8,385 nucleotides of DNA from Acidobacteriaceae bacterium. GTDB taxonomy: Bacteria; Acidobacteriota; Terriglobia; Terriglobales; Acidobacteriaceae. The notes under the pieces are model-generated. The model had not been told where the DNA came from and ran no database searches. It saw nothing but the letters and a program-made list of their open reading frames with translations. Position numbers and translations under genes: made by a program. Positions 5,894-8,385 of the stretch are shown piece by piece. The first letter of the stretch is position 1; every line of letters starts with the position of its first letter. The stretch is taken from NCBI GenBank assembly GCA_030838305.1, contig JAUTWY010000377.1, positions 1 through 8,385 on the forward strand. The letters run 5' to 3'.

Positions 5894-6480
5894 TTGCCAT
5901 CGTTGACTACGGCGCAGGCAACCTGCTTTCGGTGAAGAAGGCGTTTGACTACGTCGGCGCCGAGGTTGTGGTAACGGACCAGTTCGAAACGGTAGCGTCG
6001 GCGGACAAGGTCGTATTGCCCGGCGTGGGACATTTTTCCTCGCTGCAAGCGCTGAGTCGTACGGGCTTGGACAAGGCCCTGTTGCAAGGCGCTTCCGCCA
6101 GCAAACCGTTTCTCGGAATCTGCCTGGGAATGCAATGGCTTTTCCAAGGGAGTGAGGAGTGCGCCGCGATCGCAGGCGCGGGAATCTTTTCCGGAAAATG
6201 CCGGCAGTTTCCAACCTCCTTGAAGTCACCGCATGTCGGGTGGAATTCTCTTGCGGTCCGGGAAGGCTCGCGGTTGCTGCGCGGCGTCGCGCAGGACTCC
6301 TTTGTCTACTTCACGCACTCTTTCTATGCGCCTGTGCTGGCCGCGACTGCGGCGGCCAGTGAATACGGGCTGCAGTTTGCGGCCGCCGTCGAGCGAGACA
6401 ATATTTTCGGAGTGCAGTTTCACCCGGAGAAATCGGGGCAAGTGGGGCTCGCGATCCTAAAGAATTTCCTCGAGGTCTGA
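5890..6480 (+). CDS. hisH: Imidazole glycerol phosphate synthase, glutaminase subunit
   Basis: HisH is a class I glutamine amidotransferase that releases ammonia from glutamine and passes it through a tunnel to HisF. The 196-residue product starts MIAIVDYGAGNL and contains LPGVGHF, the nucleophile elbow GICLGMQ with C78, and QFHPEKS with H178 and E180, so the catalytic triad is complete. The usual PGVGAF motif reads PGVGHF here, a mild variation. The ATG at 5890 overlaps the hisB TGA as ATGA. The partner hisF follows after a single spacer base, which suits equal production of the two subunits. Confidence 0.95.
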   Translation: MIAIVDYGAGNLLSVKKAFDYVGAEVVVTDQFETVASADKVVLPGVGHFSSLQALSRTGLDKALLQGASASKPFLGICLGMQWLFQGSEECAAIAGAGIFSGKCRQFPTSLKSPHVGWNSLAVREGSRLLRGVAQDSFVYFTHSFYAPVLAATAAASEYGLQFAAAVERDNIFGVQFHPEKSGQVGLAILKNFLEV

Positions 6481-6481
6481 T

Positions 6482-7243
6482 GTGTTGACCAAGCGAATCA
6501 TCGCCTGCCTAGACATGGACGGGGGTCGCGTCGTGAAGGGCGTGCGGTTCAAGAATCTACGCGACGCCGGCGATCCAGCGGAATGTGCCACGGCCCACGC
6601 GGGCAACGGAGCGGACGAAATCGTGCTGCTCGACATTACAGCGACCAGCGGGAACCGGCGTACCATGCTGGCCGCGATAAGTAACACGGCCCCGTCGTTG
6701 TTTGTTCCGTTTACGGTAGGCGGAGGAATTCGCCAGCTCGACGATGCCGCGGCGGTCTTCGATGCGGGTGCGGATAAGATCGCGATCAACTCGGCTGCGG
6801 TGCGCGACCCGGCATTGATCGGCAGGATCGCAGGGAGATTCGGTTCGCAGGCAGTGGTGGTGTCCATCGACGCCAGAAAGGTAGACGGCAGTTTTGAAGT
6901 GTACGTTGCCGGAGGACGTGTGCCCACGGGCCGGGACGCGATTCAATGGGCGCGGGAAGCGGCTGATTGCGGAGCGGGCGAGATCCTCCTGACTTCGATG
7001 GATCGCGACGGGACTCAATCCGGATTTGACTGCGACCTGGTACGCACCGTGGCAGAATCGGTTTCGATTCCGGTCATTGCCTCAGGCGGAGCAGGATCAG
7101 CGCGCGACTTCATTGAGGTGTTTCGCGAGGGCCGCGCGGACGCGGCTCTGGCTGCGTCCATCTTTCATTTCGGCATCGAGAATATCGCGCAACTCAAACG
7201 CGAACTGCACTGCGCCAACATACCGGTGAGATGGCCATGCTGA
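6482..7243 (+). CDS. hisF: Imidazole glycerol phosphate synthase, cyclase subunit
   Basis: HisF is the TIM-barrel subunit that joins ammonia from HisH with PRFAR to make imidazole glycerol phosphate and AICAR. The 253-residue product has MLTKRIIACLDMDGGRVVKG with catalytic D11, VPFTVGGGI, VVSIDARKV with catalytic D130, LTSMDRDGT with D176, VIASGGAG, and AALAASIFHFG near the end. These positions match the family numbering closely. Translation starts at GTG 6482, six bases after GAGG at 6472-6475. An overlapping ATG at 6480 is closed by a stop two codons later, so GTG is the real start. The gene lies before hisA; the more common order is hisA then hisF. Confidence 0.95.
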   Translation: MLTKRIIACLDMDGGRVVKGVRFKNLRDAGDPAECATAHAGNGADEIVLLDITATSGNRRTMLAAISNTAPSLFVPFTVGGGIRQLDDAAAVFDAGADKIAINSAAVRDPALIGRIAGRFGSQAVVVSIDARKVDGSFEVYVAGGRVPTGRDAIQWAREAADCGAGEILLTSMDRDGTQSGFDCDLVRTVAESVSIPVIASGGAGSARDFIEVFREGRADAALAASIFHFGIENIAQLKRELHCANIPVRWPC

Positions 7244-7911
7244 TTCCGTCGATCGACCTGATGGGCGGCAAGATTGTGCAGTTGGTGCAGGGCGATAAGA
7301 AGTCGCTGGAGTTCGACAACTTCGACTATTGGATCGAGCGCTTCTCCAAGTATCCATTGGTGCAGGTGATCGACCTCGACGCAGCCCGAGGCACGGGGAA
7401 TAACCGGGCAATTGTGAATCAGATTGTGCGACGTCTCAGCTGCCAGGTTGGAGGCGGGATTCGCAGCCTCGAAACGGCGCGGGAAGTCTTAGATCTCGGC
7501 GCGCGCAGGGTCATCCTTGGGTCTGCGTTGTTGGAGGCGGACAAGATCAACATGCTCTTCGCTGCTACGCTGGCCAGTGCACTCGGCACCGCGGCGCTGG
7601 TATTTGCCCTCGACTCCCGAGCCGGCCGGGTTGCGATCGACGGCTGGCGTACAAGAACTGCGGTTTCCGCGTTCGACATGATTCGTGTACTCGAACCCTT
7701 CTGCGACACTTTTCTCTACACGCACATCGATACGGAAGGGTTGATGGGCGGAATCCCGATGGAGACTGTGAACGCAATACGGCAGGCCACTTCGCGGCGG
7801 CTAGCGGTCGCTGGCGGCATCAAGACGCAGCGAGAAATCGACCGGCTCGACGCGCTGCGGATGGACTCCGTTGTCGGGATGGCCTTGTATTTGGGCGAGA
7901 TCTCGGCGTAA
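7237..7911 (+). CDS. hisA: ProFAR isomerase (HisA)
   Basis: HisA is a TIM-barrel enzyme that converts ProFAR to PRFAR by an Amadori rearrangement, feeding HisF. The 224-residue product shows MLIPSIDLMGGKIVQLVQGD with catalytic D7, QVGGGIRSLETAREVLDLGA, VFALDSRAG with catalytic D126, YTHIDTEGLMGG around T162, and AVAGGIKT. It differs from textbook HisA in the loop after strand 6: the family's usual DRDGT-like turn reads DTEGL, with E167 where Asp is common. ATG 7237 gives the normal N-terminus and lies six bases after GGTGAG; ATG 7231 would add two residues. It overlaps hisF by seven bases and ends the operon. It is clearly HisA rather than a second HisF, and I see no sign of the bifunctional PriA role. 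Confidence 0.92.
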   Translation: MLIPSIDLMGGKIVQLVQGDKKSLEFDNFDYWIERFSKYPLVQVIDLDAARGTGNNRAIVNQIVRRLSCQVGGGIRSLETAREVLDLGARRVILGSALLEADKINMLFAATLASALGTAALVFALDSRAGRVAIDGWRTRTAVSAFDMIRVLEPFCDTFLYTHIDTEGLMGGIPMETVNAIRQATSRRLAVAGGIKTQREIDRLDALRMDSVVGMALYLGEISA

Positions 7912-8170
7912 AGACAACTCAAACCAGCGCCGTCGATCTCAATGCTCAGCTTATGTTACAAGCGCTTGCCGGCTGTCACCGGGACGATGTGGATGGATGT
8001 GTCGTGAAGTAGGTTTGCGGCAACATCTGGGTGGATGAAGTCGATTCCGCGACAGCCCGGACGCTATTTTGTTCGCGAGGCAGCTTGAGTACAGAAGAGC
8101 CTTTGAGGCCATCTATTCGCCGAACTGGACACAAAATATCGGTGGAGTGAGGGCATGTCAAGAGCGAATA
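7912..8170. other. Convergent gap between hisA and a minus-strand gene
   Basis: No frame here looks like a known protein. Two very short hairpins can be drawn (CCGG around a six-base loop near 7968-7981; GCCT and AGGC around a TTG loop near 8100-8110), but neither has a T-run on either strand. I therefore cannot name the operon terminator; it may be Rho-dependent. Short minus-strand open frames in this gap show no recognisable domain. Confidence 0.45.
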
Positions 8171-8385
8171 TCAGGCTGGACTCGTCAGTGGCTTTGGCTT
8201 TGCACCCATGATCAGTAGCCAGAGCATGAACGCCTGTTCGCCAAAGTGGAATGGGCGGATCCATCCGTGGACGAGTGCCTCGTAGTGTGGCAGTACTAAC
8301 GACGTAAGACTGCTTATCAGAAAGGCGAAGCAATTCACCATCAGCGCCACCCCCAGGATGCGGGGAAGAAAGCCCGACCGGTACA
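8171..8385 (-). CDS. C-terminal part of a DUF4386-like membrane protein (start outside window)
   Basis: Reading the minus strand from the right edge, a frame runs from base 8383 to a TGA at 8173-8171 and encodes 70 residues with no start codon needed inside the window. It opens YRSGFLPRILGVALM, continues with a hydrophobic segment (about residues 11-31, ending FLISSLTSLVL), a polar HYEALVHGW, and a second hydrophobic helix FMLWLLIMG before a short basic tail. The motif FLPRILG followed by two helices and a final LWLLIxG resembles the end of DUF4386 proteins, multi-pass membrane proteins of unknown function. The resemblance is from memory. The gene converges on hisA and is not part of the operon. 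Confidence 0.68.
   Translation of the reverse strand, partial: YRSGFLPRILGVALMVNCFAFLISSLTSLVLPHYEALVHGWIRPFHFGEQAFMLWLLIMGAKPKPLTSPA

Noticed and set aside
7912..8170. An intrinsic terminator at the end of the his operon
   Set aside because: Only four-base-pair stems can be drawn and none is followed by a T-run on either strand.
1..8385. CRISPR array, tRNA or rRNA genes, insertion sequence ends
   Set aside because: No regularly spaced repeats, cloverleaf, rRNA-like sequence or transposase was seen on either strand.

Overview
The window is GC-rich bacterial chromosome dominated by a compact histidine biosynthesis operon on the + strand. The fused-end gene layout, the long-form HisG, the DUF4386 neighbour and the RES/Xre-type module fit a soil-type Acidobacteriota genome. 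That taxonomic guess rests on general resemblance and is not proven by any marker here.

Left part (1-1196): a RES-domain toxin gene preceded by its Xre/MbcA/ParS-like antitoxin, which runs off the left edge. The module looks more AT-rich than the operon. The RES gene has a strong Shine-Dalgarno sequence but no ATG, GTG or TTG where translation should begin; an ATC sits at the expected place. Bases 1197-1540 hold no gene I recognise, apart from an inverted repeat at 1448-1487.

Regulatory part (1541-1767): a sigma70-like promoter is followed at once by a 24-codon ORF in which eight of nine consecutive codons encode histidine (hisL). A strong intrinsic terminator comes next, then hisI. Three mutually exclusive RNA pairings can be drawn. 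His codons pair with segment 2, segment 2 pairs with the left arm of the terminator, and the left arm pairs with the right arm. This is the logic of a classical ribosome-mediated his attenuator. The predicted transcription start falls on or next to the leader ATG and no Shine-Dalgarno is seen, so the leader peptide may be translated from a leaderless mRNA.

Operon (1768-7911): hisI-hisG-hisD-hisC-hisB-hisH-hisF-hisA. Six of the seven junctions overlap and the seventh has a single spacer base, which suggests one transcript with translational coupling. The genes cover ATP phosphoribosyl transfer, PR-AMP cyclohydrolysis, PRFAR formation, IGP synthesis, IGP dehydration, transamination and the final oxidation to histidine. 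The PR-ATP pyrophosphohydrolase (HisE) and a histidinol-phosphate phosphatase are not in the window. HisG is the long, histidine-inhibited form, so the pathway seems controlled both by attenuation and by feedback inhibition.

Right part (7912-8385): a gene-free convergent gap, then the C-terminal end of a minus-strand DUF4386-like membrane protein cut by the right edge.
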